Under the pieces are notes generated by a model. The model had not been told where the DNA came from. It searched no databases and saw only the letters and a list, made by a program, of their open reading frames with translations. Below, in pieces: positions 46,807 through 55,747 of a DNA stretch of 64,000 nucleotides. Origin of the DNA: Cognatundibacterium oligocarboniphilum (GTDB lineage: Bacteria; Pseudomonadota; Gammaproteobacteria; Burkholderiales; Burkholderiaceae_D). Numbering within the stretch: the first letter of the stretch is position 1; every line of letters begins with the position of its first letter. The position numbers and the translations under genes are program-made. The stretch spans positions 248,001-312,000 of the forward strand of contig NZ_JABXYJ010000002.1 of assembly GCF_013377855.1 (NCBI RefSeq), given 5' to 3'.

Positions 46807-48806
46807 GACTGAGCTCCTCCCGGATGCCGGTCTTCCGCCTCTAGTTTGGTCACGATATGCACAAATACATCTTCCATCGACAAACGCCGCGGCAGGATAC
46901 TGATTTCTCCGGTACTTCCCAGCACGGCAGTGATCTTCTGTAAATCGTGTTCAGGCAACGGCAGCAGAACATGGATACGGGAACCGAATAATGCAACGTT
47001 CAGAAATCCTGCTGCCTGCAGTTGCTGCAAGGCCGCCGGTGCATCCTGACAATGAATTTCATACAGCTTTCCGGCCTGCTGTTCGACATCCCGCTTGAGT
47101 TGTTCCGGTGACGCATCTGCCACGACCCGGCCTGCATACATGAGTGCAATATGATCGCAATGCTCCGCTTCCGACATGTAATGCGTGGTCACCAGAATCG
47201 TCACATTTTCTTCACGCGATAACCGGAACAGCACATCCCAGAAAGCACGCCGCCCCAGCGGGTCAACGCCGGAAGTCGGCTCATCCAGAAACAAAACCTG
47301 CGGGCGGTGAATCAGTGCGCAACCTAAGGCCAGGCGCTGCCGCAACCCCATAGGCAAGCTGGCCGTCAGGCTGTACCCGAAAGGTCGCAGACCTGCCATG
47401 TCGAGTATCCAGTCCATCCGGGCGGCTGTTTCTTTTCTTGTCAGGCCATAAATACCGGCATACAGGCGGATATTTTCCAATACCGATAAATCGAGATACA
47501 GGGAAAAAGCCTGTGACATATAGCCAATGCGTTCACGAATCTGACGGCCGCCAGTGCGGACGTCAGCACCAGCAACCCTGCCTTTTCCTTCGGTCTGGCT
47601 CAGAATACCGGTCAGCATTTTAATCACGGTGCTCTTGCCCGCGCCATTGGCACCGAGCAAGCCAAAAATTTCCCCCTGGGGCACCTGGAAACTGACCTGA
47701 TCGACTGCCTTGAACTCCCCGAAAGTCCGGCTCAGCTGTTCCGCTTCGATTGCCAGCCCCTGTGCGCCGTAGCGTGGGCCATCAGATGACAGCTGCACGA
47801 CATCTGTTTCAGTCTCTTTCCGCACCAGATTTTTTTGCCGCAACAGCGCGATGAACACATCTTCCAGTTCAGGTTCCAGCACTTCGCACGCGGACAACGC
47901 AATATCCGGCAAGCAATCCAGCACCATCGTCCTGGCCTGCTGTCTGTCCGTCGTATCGGTGAACACACGTATTTCCTGGCCCAGCACTTCCATTTGCGGA
48001 AACTGCGCAGATAAACGATGCGCGGCCAGGACTTGCTGCCCGGGGTCTGCGCACACTCCGGCGACAATACTGCCGGCAGCCAGCACGCGGATATGTTCCG
48101 GCTCGCCGGAAGCCAGAATTTTTCCGGCGTGCATCAGGGATACGCGGTGAAAGCGGCTGGCCTCGTCCATGTATGCCGTTGATACCAGTGCGGTAATGCC
48201 TTTTTCTTTCAGCAAGCGTGCCAGAATGCTCCAGAATTCACGACGTGACACCGGGTCAACGCCCGTTGTCGGTTCATCCAGAATCACCAGTCTTGGTTCG
48301 TGGATCAGGGTACAGACCAGCCCGAGTTTCTGTTTCATGCCGCCTGAGAGATTTTTCATAGGCCGGTCGCGAAAGCGCTCCAACCGGGTGCTTTTTAATA
48401 ATGCCTCTTTCCGCTCGCTGAACTCCTCCCGGCTTAACAGGCGCAAGCCACCGAAATAGTCGATGTTTTCCTCCACCGACAAATCCCCATACAGGTTTTG
48501 TCCCAGACCTTGCGGCATCAGGCCGATGCGGTCTTTGACCATTTCGCTGGCGGCCTCAGAATCAACCAGTTGCCCGAATATCTGCAAACGTCCGCTGTCA
48601 TGCGCCAAGACGCCGGCGACCGATTTCAGCAGACTGCTTTTGCCTGCGCCATCGGGGCCGATCAAGCCATAGATTTCACCCGCCCTGACCTGCAGCGTTA
48701 CACCATCCATGGCAATCTGGCTGCCATAGCATTTACTCAAACCCTGCGCATCAACGACGATTTTTTCCACCGGGTCAGTCGCCGTCTGCATCGACAAAGG
48801 CATCAT
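46803..48806 (-). CDS. Fused double ABC ATPase of the efflux system (YhiH/RbbA-like)
   Basis: Two nucleotide-binding domains in one chain. The first (about 15-310) has Walker A GPDGAGKSS, signature NLSGGMKQKLGL and Walker B LVILDEPTTGVD. The second (about 350-660) has GANGAGKST, the altered signature LPMGLRQRLALG and VLFLDEPTSGVD. The ABC-2 permease domain fused to RbbA is absent; permeases are separate genes here. The frame is open to 48830, but ATG 48806 overlaps the HlyD stop in a TAATG junction and seems the likely start (667 residues). Confidence 0.93.
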   Translation of the reverse strand: MMPLSMQTATDPVEKIVVDAQGLSKCYGSQIAMDGVTLQVRAGEIYGLIGPDGAGKSSLLKSVAGVLAHDSGRLQIFGQLVDSEAASEMVKDRIGLMPQGLGQNLYGDLSVEENIDYFGGLRLLSREEFSERKEALLKSTRLERFRDRPMKNLSGGMKQKLGLVCTLIHEPRLVILDEPTTGVDPVSRREFWSILARLLKEKGITALVSTAYMDEASRFHRVSLMHAGKILASGEPEHIRVLAAGSIVAGVCADPGQQVLAAHRLSAQFPQMEVLGQEIRVFTDTTDRQQARTMVLDCLPDIALSACEVLEPELEDVFIALLRQKNLVRKETETDVVQLSSDGPRYGAQGLAIEAEQLSRTFGEFKAVDQVSFQVPQGEIFGLLGANGAGKSTVIKMLTGILSQTEGKGRVAGADVRTGGRQIRERIGYMSQAFSLYLDLSVLENIRLYAGIYGLTRKETAARMDWILDMAGLRPFGYSLTASLPMGLRQRLALGCALIHRPQVLFLDEPTSGVDPLGRRAFWDVLFRLSREENVTILVTTHYMSEAEHCDHIALMYAGRVVADASPEQLKRDVEQQAGKLYEIHCQDAPAALQQLQAAGFLNVALFGSRIHVLLPLPEHDLQKITAVLGSTGEISILPRRLSMEDVFVHIVTKLEAEDRHPGGAQS

Positions 48807-49933
48807 TATTTCCAGCGTGGTTTTTGCCATTCGATGCCGTCTTGCCAGCGGATGACGGCATCTGCCGGTAACCCCGGAGTCAGCTGATGTCCTGGATTTT
48901 CTTTAATGGCAAGTTTGACTGCGTACACCAGCTTGACCCGCTCATCGGTGGTCTGCACTTCTTTCGGCGTAAATTCTGCACGCGATGAAATATAGCTGAC
49001 CTTCCCTTCGTAATATTTATCCGGCTGCGCATCGGTATAAATCCGTACTGGCAAACCCAGCCGGACCTGGCCAATACGTGATTCAGGCACATACACCTTC
49101 AGATACAGATGATCGAGATTCACCATTTCCAGCACCGCACCTCCCGGCATGACGACTTCACCGGGTTCACGCAGGCGCGTCAGGACGATACCAGCCGACG
49201 GCGCTTTAATTGTCAGGTCGACCAGGACCGAATTGGCTTCGCTGAGCGCCGCAGCGGCACGGTCTTTTTGTGCCCTCAGGACATCGACTTCTTTCTGTTT
49301 CGCCTTGATTTTATCGTTGCCGAGACCTGCCTGTGCGGCGCCCTGCCGGGCACGGTTCACGGCTTGTTGCGCAGCGCTGACATCGGCACTGGCCACACGC
49401 GATCCGAGGTCTGCCTGTTCATAGCGGTGACGCTCAATCACCCCACGCTCAAACAGTTCTTTATGCCGCTGCGCATCGCGCGCTGCCTGCTGCTCCACCG
49501 CTTCTGCCTTGTGCAACGCTGCCTGCGCCTGGCTCTGCGTTGCATCGGCCACACTGACGCCCATCGGCACTTCTTTCTGCGCAATCTCCAGACTCGCCTG
49601 AGCGGCACTCAGCTGCGCTTCAGTGGCATTCAATGCCTGTTTTGCCTGCTCGGTTTTTGCCTGAAAGCTGTCGTCTTCCAGTTGCGCCACCACTGCACCG
49701 GCAACAATCGCATCTCCTTCTTTTGCCAGCATCTGACGAATCCGTCCCGGAAATTTAGCGGCCGCTACAATGCGCTCACCTTCAATTCGTCCACTGGCGG
49801 CAATCAGCCCTTCCGGTAATTGCCGGCTGCCGGCGAGGTAGTACATACCGCCTGCCACAATCACAATAGCAGCCGCACCGATTAATGCTGGCCCCAATAA
49901 TTGAGATTTCTTTTCCATTCTTCGCTCATCCAT
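48806..49933 (-). CDS. HlyD-family periplasmic adaptor (membrane fusion) protein
   Basis: Links the inner membrane ABC complex to the outer membrane channel. The 375 residues have one N-terminal membrane helix (ALIGAAAIVIVAGGMYYLAG), a split lipoyl domain, a long alpha-helical hairpin (about 85-215, with AKQALNATEAQLSAAQASLE), then a beta-barrel domain. The start ATG 49933 shares one base with the TolC-like gene's stop (TGATG). Confidence 0.94.
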   Translation of the reverse strand: MDERRMEKKSQLLGPALIGAAAIVIVAGGMYYLAGSRQLPEGLIAASGRIEGERIVAAAKFPGRIRQMLAKEGDAIVAGAVVAQLEDDSFQAKTEQAKQALNATEAQLSAAQASLEIAQKEVPMGVSVADATQSQAQAALHKAEAVEQQAARDAQRHKELFERGVIERHRYEQADLGSRVASADVSAAQQAVNRARQGAAQAGLGNDKIKAKQKEVDVLRAQKDRAAAALSEANSVLVDLTIKAPSAGIVLTRLREPGEVVMPGGAVLEMVNLDHLYLKVYVPESRIGQVRLGLPVRIYTDAQPDKYYEGKVSYISSRAEFTPKEVQTTDERVKLVYAVKLAIKENPGHQLTPGLPADAVIRWQDGIEWQKPRWK

Positions 49934-51243
49934 CAAAGTTGACCGGTGACATGCAGTAATTGCAAACGTGCCAGTTCATTGTCATAAATGGCGTTATCGC
50001 GATTGGAATACGCCTGCAGACGCCGAGTTTCTGCATCCAGCACATCGCTGTTCGGTGCGAGGCCTTCACGATAACGTTCGCGCGCCAGCAGCAATACTTC
50101 ATCTGCCTGCTCGACAGCTTTTGCCACCAGTTGCAGACGCGCTTTTGTTTCCTGGCGGTTCAGCCATGACTGTCTGACCTGCAAGGCAATTTTTTCCCGT
50201 GCATCCTGTTCCAGCTCGCGGATAGCCTGCGCATTGGCCGATAATTGGGATGCCTGATGACGGATCAGTCCGCCATCAAAAATTTCCCATTTCATGACCA
50301 GCCCGACCCACCAGCCTTTATCCGCAGCGAGATAACGGTTTTCCAATTTGTTGTAACCGGCGCTGATACCAAGCTGTGGCAATTGTCCGGACCGGATGCT
50401 GGATGCCTGCTGGCGGTACGCTTCGCCCTGACGGCTGAGCGCATGCAGTTCCCGGCGTTCCGTACTGGCTGTTTGCAATAAGGTAGCGAGCGCTGTTTCT
50501 GTCTGACTATCGGCAGACAGCGCCAGATCCGCCAACGCCACCGGTTGTTCAAAGCTGCGTCCCAGCCAGCAGTTGTAAGCTGCCCGCGCAAGTTCCAGCG
50601 CATTATTGGCCTGCAAGCCAAGCTGCCGCGCATTCGCCAGTGCCACTTCGGAGGCCAGCAGATCATGACGCGCCACATATCCTTGTGTTGCCAGCTGCTG
50701 CACGTCACTGACATGCTTACTGACTGCGTCAATATGACTCTGTGCCACGGCGACCGCATGTTCAGCGCGCAGTACCGCAATATACGACGACGCGACAGCC
50801 AGCTTCTGTTCACTGCGGGTCAATGTGGTTTGCGCCGCTGCCGCCTCGCTCAATGCTTCAGCTGCAGCCACGCCGGACGAAATTTTTCCGCTGGTGATCA
50901 GCGGTGCCGATAGCGTGACACCACCAAAATAAGCGGCATCCTGGGCAAACGGCAGGCTGGCACCTTTGAGCATAGGTAAGGCGGGAATACTGATTTTTGC
51001 AGCAGGTTCGGTTTCTGTCCTCAGATAACCGTACTCCAATGTCAGTTTTGGCAGGTAATTCGAACGCGCAGCACCGGTCATAGATTGTGCTGCCAACTCT
51101 TTTTGCTGTGCTGCAAAAAGCTGATGATCGCGCTGTAAAGCAATGCTCCAGGCCTGTTCCAGTGTTTCCGCAGCGTTGACAGGCAAGCTCATCGTAAAAA
51201 GACTGATACAGATCAAATAATATGGGAATATCCTGTTTTCCAT
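49933..51243 (-). CDS. TolC-like outer membrane efflux protein
   Basis: Outer membrane factor, the exit duct for the ABC exporter encoded downstream. I chose the ATG at 51243, giving a signal peptide (YYLICISLFTMSLPVNAAE). The frame is open to 51312. Two OEP repeats of coiled-coil type follow (LEQAWSIALQRDHQLFAAQQ, then the second near residue 240). First gene of the nine-gene minus-strand run that ends with ackA. It diverges from phaC across a region containing an FNR-type box. Confidence 0.93.
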   Translation of the reverse strand: MENRIFPYYLICISLFTMSLPVNAAETLEQAWSIALQRDHQLFAAQQKELAAQSMTGAARSNYLPKLTLEYGYLRTETEPAAKISIPALPMLKGASLPFAQDAAYFGGVTLSAPLITSGKISSGVAAAEALSEAAAAQTTLTRSEQKLAVASSYIAVLRAEHAVAVAQSHIDAVSKHVSDVQQLATQGYVARHDLLASEVALANARQLGLQANNALELARAAYNCWLGRSFEQPVALADLALSADSQTETALATLLQTASTERRELHALSRQGEAYRQQASSIRSGQLPQLGISAGYNKLENRYLAADKGWWVGLVMKWEIFDGGLIRHQASQLSANAQAIRELEQDAREKIALQVRQSWLNRQETKARLQLVAKAVEQADEVLLLARERYREGLAPNSDVLDAETRRLQAYSNRDNAIYDNELARLQLLHVTGQL

Positions 51244-51374
51244 AATTTTCCAGCCATTTTCCGGCATGATTGCCAGATAAAAATGATTAATTAAGCAACA
51301 AAAATATAACATCCTATCCTGCTATTGGGGTAGGGCCCATGTTGAAGGACGTGACAACAAGCATAAGTCATCGT

Positions 51375-51380
51375 AGTGTA
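51375..51380 (-). promoter_or_regulatory. Candidate -10 of the efflux-fabI-pta-ackA operon
   Basis: TACACT on the minus strand (4 of 6 to TATAAT). Its centre is 32 bp from the centre of the FNR-type box, the class II FNR spacing. The predicted transcript start near 51368 leaves a leader of about 125 nt. Confidence 0.4.
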
Positions 51381-51397
51381 TTGCTGTGAGTGCACAA

Positions 51398-51421
51398 TCG
51401 AATTGATTCGCATCAATTCGA
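51398..51421. promoter_or_regulatory. Perfect FNR/ANR-type operator between divergent phaC and efflux operons
   Basis: 10-bp perfect arms TCGAATTGAT / ATCAATTCGA around TCGC. The core TTGAT-TCGC-ATCAA matches the FNR consensus TTGATNNNNATCAA exactly. The centre is 51409.5. The symmetric site can serve both strands: candidate -10 hexamers are centred 32 bp away on each side. Confidence 0.85.
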
Positions 51422-51438
51422 ACAACCTTGCATTTTGT

Positions 51439-51444
51439 GACAAT
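51439..51444 (+). promoter_or_regulatory. Candidate -10 of phaC
   Basis: GACAAT (4 of 6 to TATAAT), centred 32 bp from the FNR-type box centre, as expected if the activator sits at -41.5. The predicted start is near 51451, about 33 nt before the phaC ATG. Confidence 0.45.
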
Positions 51445-51483
51445 CAAAATCACCACCTGAGCCCATCACCTGAGGATTCTCCG

Positions 51484-53370
51484 ATGCGCAAGACCAAACC
51501 TGTCCAGACGTCCGATACCGTCATTCAGCAAAGCCAACCCAGCCCCGGTACGTCTGTAGAAAATGCACCGCATTCCCCGATCTGTTATCTGACCGGAAAA
51601 GAAGCGGCAGTCAGCTCGCTGGATATGGCCCTGCAGAACCACATCGCCAAACTGACAGGCGGGATTTCCCCGGCCAGTGTCAGTCTGGCATGGATGGACT
51701 GGGCCATGCACCTGACAACCGCCCCCGGTAAGCAACTCGATCTGATCGGCATGTGGCAGCAGCAGGCGGCTGAATGGCCTGCTTTTTTGCGAAATAATCT
51801 GGCCCAGATGACGGCACCAGCGACAACTCCCGTCAATCCGGATGCCGCACCGGCAGCAGACAGCGTTGTACCGGATAACCGTTTTTCCCATCCTGGCTGG
51901 GCTCAATGGCCATTTAATGCCATGAGCAAAGCCTTTCTGCAAACGCAGGATTTCTGGCAAAGCGCCACCACCGGCATACGCGGCGTCACGGCGCATCACG
52001 AAGACGTGGTGCAGTTCATGGCGCGCCAACTGCTTGACGTGGCATCACCTTCGAATTACGGCTGGCTGAATCCTGAAATCATCGATGCCACACAGCAAAG
52101 CGGCGGCAAAAACTTGCTGTCAGGCTGGCTGCACTGGTTGCAGGACATGGGCTGTGAACTCCCGGATCACTGCAATCAGGATGATCATCCGGTCAGAACT
52201 TTCCAGCCAGGTCGCGATGTCGCCCTGACAGCAGGAAAAGTGGTGTTCCGTAACCATCTGATCGAACTGATTCAATATTCTCCGCAAACCGACACCGTTT
52301 GCGCGGAACCTATTCTGATCGTTCCATCCTGGATCATGAAGTATTACATCCTTGACTTGTCACCACATAATTCCATGGTCCGGTTTCTGGTGGAGCAAGG
52401 GCATACGGTCTTCATGATCTCATGGCGTAATCCCGATAAAAATGACCGGGATCTGGGTATGGACGATTATCTCAGCAGCGGGCTGTTTGCCGCACTGAAT
52501 GACATCCATCACCGTTTCCGCTGCCCAATACATACGGTGGGATATTGCCTGGGCGGTACCTTACTGGCGATTGGCGCAGCGGCGCTGGCCGGTCAGATTG
52601 CGCGCCAGGAAGTCCCTCATCCGGCGGAAATCTGCAGTATCACGCTACTGGCAGCACAGACAGATTTCAGCGAACCCGGAGAACTGGGTCTGTTCATCGA
52701 CGAAAGCCAGTTGGCAATGCTGGATGCTCTGATGTGGAAGCAAGGCTATCTGGATGGCAAGCAGATGTCCGGCTCTTTTCAGTTACTTAACTCCCGTGAT
52801 CTGATCTGGTCAAAAATCATGCGCGACTACATGCTTGGTTTGCGTACCCAGCCAAACGATCTGATGTCCTGGAATGCCGATACTACCCGCATGCCGTATC
52901 GCATGCACAGCGAGTATCTGAAACATCTGTTCCTGCATAATGATCTGGCGAAAGGGCATTACGAAGTCAATCAACATGCCATCGCGTTACGTGATATTCA
53001 GGTACCGATGTTTGTGGTAGGAACGGCAAAAGACCATGTATCGCCGTGGCGTTCCGTGTACAAGATTCATGTACTGACCGATGCCAAAATCGAATTTGTA
53101 CTGGCCTCAGGCGGACATAATGCGGGCATCGTGTCGGAACCTGGCCACGCCCATCGCAGCTACCAGCACCTGCCTGCCGGACACCGTATGCTCAGCTATC
53201 ATGATCCGGAAATCTGGCTGCAGGAAGCAGAAACAACATCCGGCTCATGGTGGAATTATTGGGAACAATGGCTGACTCAGCATTCATCCGCTGCCAGAAT
53301 CAAGGCCCCGCACCCGCATGAGGATCCTGCATTGGGCGCTGCCCCAGGCAAGTATATTTTTGAAGACTGA
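51484..53370 (+). CDS. phaC: Poly(3-hydroxyalkanoate) synthase
   Basis: Polymerises (R)-3-hydroxyacyl-CoA into PHA/PHB granules. I chose the ATG at 51484 (GAGGATT upstream); this gives 628 residues. The lipase-like box GYCLGG holds the catalytic Cys, and GGHNAGIVSEPGH the catalytic His. Other conserved stretches are PSWIMKYYILDLSPHNS and TVFMISWRNP. The NAGIVSEPGH end resembles PhaC forms I associate with MaoC-Pta/AckA neighbours rather than with phaA-phaB operons, and no phaA or phaB is near. An FNR-type box lies upstream. Confidence 0.95.
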   Translation: MRKTKPVQTSDTVIQQSQPSPGTSVENAPHSPICYLTGKEAAVSSLDMALQNHIAKLTGGISPASVSLAWMDWAMHLTTAPGKQLDLIGMWQQQAAEWPAFLRNNLAQMTAPATTPVNPDAAPAADSVVPDNRFSHPGWAQWPFNAMSKAFLQTQDFWQSATTGIRGVTAHHEDVVQFMARQLLDVASPSNYGWLNPEIIDATQQSGGKNLLSGWLHWLQDMGCELPDHCNQDDHPVRTFQPGRDVALTAGKVVFRNHLIELIQYSPQTDTVCAEPILIVPSWIMKYYILDLSPHNSMVRFLVEQGHTVFMISWRNPDKNDRDLGMDDYLSSGLFAALNDIHHRFRCPIHTVGYCLGGTLLAIGAAALAGQIARQEVPHPAEICSITLLAAQTDFSEPGELGLFIDESQLAMLDALMWKQGYLDGKQMSGSFQLLNSRDLIWSKIMRDYMLGLRTQPNDLMSWNADTTRMPYRMHSEYLKHLFLHNDLAKGHYEVNQHAIALRDIQVPMFVVGTAKDHVSPWRSVYKIHVLTDAKIEFVLASGGHNAGIVSEPGHAHRSYQHLPAGHRMLSYHDPEIWLQEAETTSGSWWNYWEQWLTQHSSAARIKAPHPHEDPALGAAPGKYIFED

Positions 53371-53421
53371 ACGCAAGCGCTGACTGACCAGATCATATCC
53401 GGCCAACCAGATCAATCTGAC

Positions 53422-54003
53422 TCAGTCTGATGCAATCCGCTTGCGGATACGGCTCAGCGCTTCAGGCGTGACGCCCAGATAATGGGCGACATCGCGCAGC
53501 TGAATACGCGCTGCAATAGTCGGATATGTTTTCAGGAAAGACTGGTAACGCGCCTCGGGTGCCATGGTCAGCAGTTCACGTTCTCGCTGTTCCTTGCGCA
53601 CGATGTGCTGCGCCAGCAACTGGCGGATCGCCCGCTGCCACACCGGATATTGTTCCGTCAGCTGGTTAATAGCGGCGTAATCAACCTGCTCAATGTCACA
53701 GGCATCAACAGCGGTTGCGAAATAATCGGTTGTCAGTCCGGTAATCAACACATTAGGGCAGGCAAAAAAATCCCCTTCGCTGATGAACGATTTGATCCAT
53801 TCCTCACCGCTCTCACTCAAATAAGTCAACTTCACAATACCGCTGCGGACAACATACACATAAGGCTGCCATTCACCCACCGTGAAAATATTTTCACTCT
53901 TACCGAAATGACGGAGCTGATAAGACGGCGTTAACACATCCCAGCCCGGCAGCGGTATGCCGGCAAAACTTTCCAGCATGATTCGTGTCTGCTTCATTGC
54001 CAC
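53422..54003 (-). CDS. Crp/Fnr family transcriptional regulator
   Basis: cNMP-fold sensor domain (about 20-125, VGEWQPYVYVVRSGIVKLTY, ISEGDFFACPN) and a C-terminal helix-turn-helix (VAHYLGVTPEALSRIRKRI). The recognition helix reads E-A-L-S-R, the E-x-x-S-R pattern FNR uses to read TTGAT half-sites. The N-terminal Cys cluster of FNR is absent, so it is not an Fe-S oxygen sensor. The GTG start at 54003 abuts the waaF stop with AAGGAA well placed; ATG 53997 is the alternative. It is the last gene of the dnaE-to-waaF run. Confidence 0.92.
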   Translation of the reverse strand: MAMKQTRIMLESFAGIPLPGWDVLTPSYQLRHFGKSENIFTVGEWQPYVYVVRSGIVKLTYLSESGEEWIKSFISEGDFFACPNVLITGLTTDYFATAVDACDIEQVDYAAINQLTEQYPVWQRAIRQLLAQHIVRKEQRERELLTMAPEARYQSFLKTYPTIAARIQLRDVAHYLGVTPEALSRIRKRIASD

Positions 54004-55113
54004 TTACTTTCCTTCATGCTCAAGCGCATGCCCCGCAAGCGCTGGCAACATGCGCTGTAACGGCTGCCACACCATGTCCGGCAACAGTTTTTCCATACAA
54101 TCGTGATGCTGCAATGGACATTCTCTTTGCCGGCATGGTGCGCACTTCAGTTTCAGCGACAGCGAACAGGCGATATCTGAAAACGGCGGTGCGTGATCAG
54201 GATCGGTAGAACCATAAATCGCAATCACCGGCCGGTTGAGCGCGGAAGCAATATGCAGCAGCCCGGAGTCATTACTGACCATCGCCGTAGCGGCCGACAT
54301 CAATGCCACCGCCTGATCGAGACTGGTTTTTCCTGCCAGATGATGAACCGCCGGACACAGACTACGAATCAGATCACAGACTTCATTGTCCTTGCCGGAC
54401 CCCAGCAGCACAATCTGGGCATCCGGATGCCGTTGCAGGATATGATGCGCCAGTTGTGCAAAATGCCCGGGTGGCCAGCGCTTCGCCATACCGAATTCGG
54501 CTCCCGGAGCAAAACAGATCAGCGGCTGATCTTGCTTCAATCCCAGGCTGGATAAGACCTGATCACGCTGTTCCGGCGCAACCGTCAGTACCGGCTTCGG
54601 CAAACCGGCAGGCAAACCGCCAGACGGTGCAAAAGCAAGCGCTGCATAAAACGCCACCATCGGCCGCGGTTTGTTCTTGTCGTCATAATGCATGACATTA
54701 ATCAGCCCATAACGGCTCTCGCCCCGATAGCCGATACGTTTGCGAATACCCGCCATCCAGGGCAGCAAGGCAAATTTCAGCGTGTTGGGCAAAATATAGG
54801 CCACCATATACCCACGCTCACGCAACAAACGCGAGAAACGCCAGCGCTCACGCAATTGCAACGCGCCATGCCTGAACGGGGTTTCCAGAATCGTATCCAC
54901 CTCTGTCATCGCACGCAGCACCGGCGCAACCCAGGACGGCGCCAGTACATCGATTACGGCCTGCGGGTATTGCTGCTTCAGCAGACGTAATAATGGCTGC
55001 GCCATCACTGCATCACCAATCCAGTTGGGAGCAATCACCAGCAGGCGGGAAACACCATTTGCAGCAGTTATTGCAGAAACACCTGTCATCTGGGATGAAA
55101 CACCGTGCGTCAT
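54004..55113 (-). CDS. waaF: Lipopolysaccharide heptosyltransferase II
   Basis: Glycosyltransferase family 9 enzyme adding the second heptose to the LPS inner core on the cytosolic face. The 369 residues have RLLVIAPNWIGDAVMAQPLL near the start, LPNTLKFALLPWMAGIRKRI, and the nucleotide-sugar site LICFAPGAEFGMAKRWP. Near the end are VSNDSGLLHIASALNRP and a Cys-rich CAPCRQRECPLQHHDCM typical of WaaF. It overlaps the AhpD-like gene by 4 nt. Confidence 0.95.
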   Translation of the reverse strand: MTHGVSSQMTGVSAITAANGVSRLLVIAPNWIGDAVMAQPLLRLLKQQYPQAVIDVLAPSWVAPVLRAMTEVDTILETPFRHGALQLRERWRFSRLLRERGYMVAYILPNTLKFALLPWMAGIRKRIGYRGESRYGLINVMHYDDKNKPRPMVAFYAALAFAPSGGLPAGLPKPVLTVAPEQRDQVLSSLGLKQDQPLICFAPGAEFGMAKRWPPGHFAQLAHHILQRHPDAQIVLLGSGKDNEVCDLIRSLCPAVHHLAGKTSLDQAVALMSAATAMVSNDSGLLHIASALNRPVIAIYGSTDPDHAPPFSDIACSLSLKLKCAPCRQRECPLQHHDCMEKLLPDMVWQPLQRMLPALAGHALEHEGK

Positions 55114-55688
55114 CGCGAGGTACGTCCCATCAGAAAAAATTCGTCATTCGGCCGCATAGAAATCACATTCGCCATCCGGTTCGACAAACCGAAAAATGCC
55201 GTGATCGCAGCAATATCCCAGATATCCTCATCATCGAAGCCGTGAGCATGGAGCTTCAGATAATCAGCATCGCCCACATTGTGTGACTCCTGGCAGACTT
55301 TGAGTGCAAAATCCAGCATCGCCTGCTCGCGCGGACCAATATCGGCCTTGCGATGATTCACTGCAACCTGATCAGCCAGCAAGGTTTTTTTAGCGTAAAT
55401 CCTCAATAGCGCACCGTGCGCCACCACACAATAGAGACACTGATTCCGGGCGCTGGTCGCCGTCACGATCATCTCGCGGTCAGCCTTGCTGAGATTGCCG
55501 CTGCTCTTGAGCATCAAAGCATCGTGGTAAGCAAAAAAGGCACGGAATTCCTCAGGTCTGTGCGCCAGCGTCAAAAAGACGTTCGGAACGAAACCGGCTT
55601 TTTCCTGGACCGCCAGGATTTTTTCGCGGATATCAACCGGTAATGCGGTTAATTCAGGCACAGGAAAACGCGATATGGGATTCATCAT
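55110..55688 (-). CDS. Peroxidase-related AhpD/carboxymuconolactone decarboxylase family protein
   Basis: Small all-helical protein with the redox motif CLYCVVAH (CxxC followed by His) around residue 85, typical of AhpD-like alkylhydroperoxidases. The 192 residues match the uncharacterised peroxidase-related subgroup (PNVFLTLAHRPEEFRAFFAY near the start). It is translationally coupled to waaF and lies after msbA, an odd place for a peroxide enzyme; the link is unknown. Confidence 0.88.
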   Translation of the reverse strand: MMNPISRFPVPELTALPVDIREKILAVQEKAGFVPNVFLTLAHRPEEFRAFFAYHDALMLKSSGNLSKADREMIVTATSARNQCLYCVVAHGALLRIYAKKTLLADQVAVNHRKADIGPREQAMLDFALKVCQESHNVGDADYLKLHAHGFDDEDIWDIAAITAFFGLSNRMANVISMRPNDEFFLMGRTSR

Positions 55689-55747
55689 AAAATTCCTTTG
55701 TCAGTCTGATTTCTGCGGCAGTTAGTCAGTTTCTTATCGTTGGCTGT

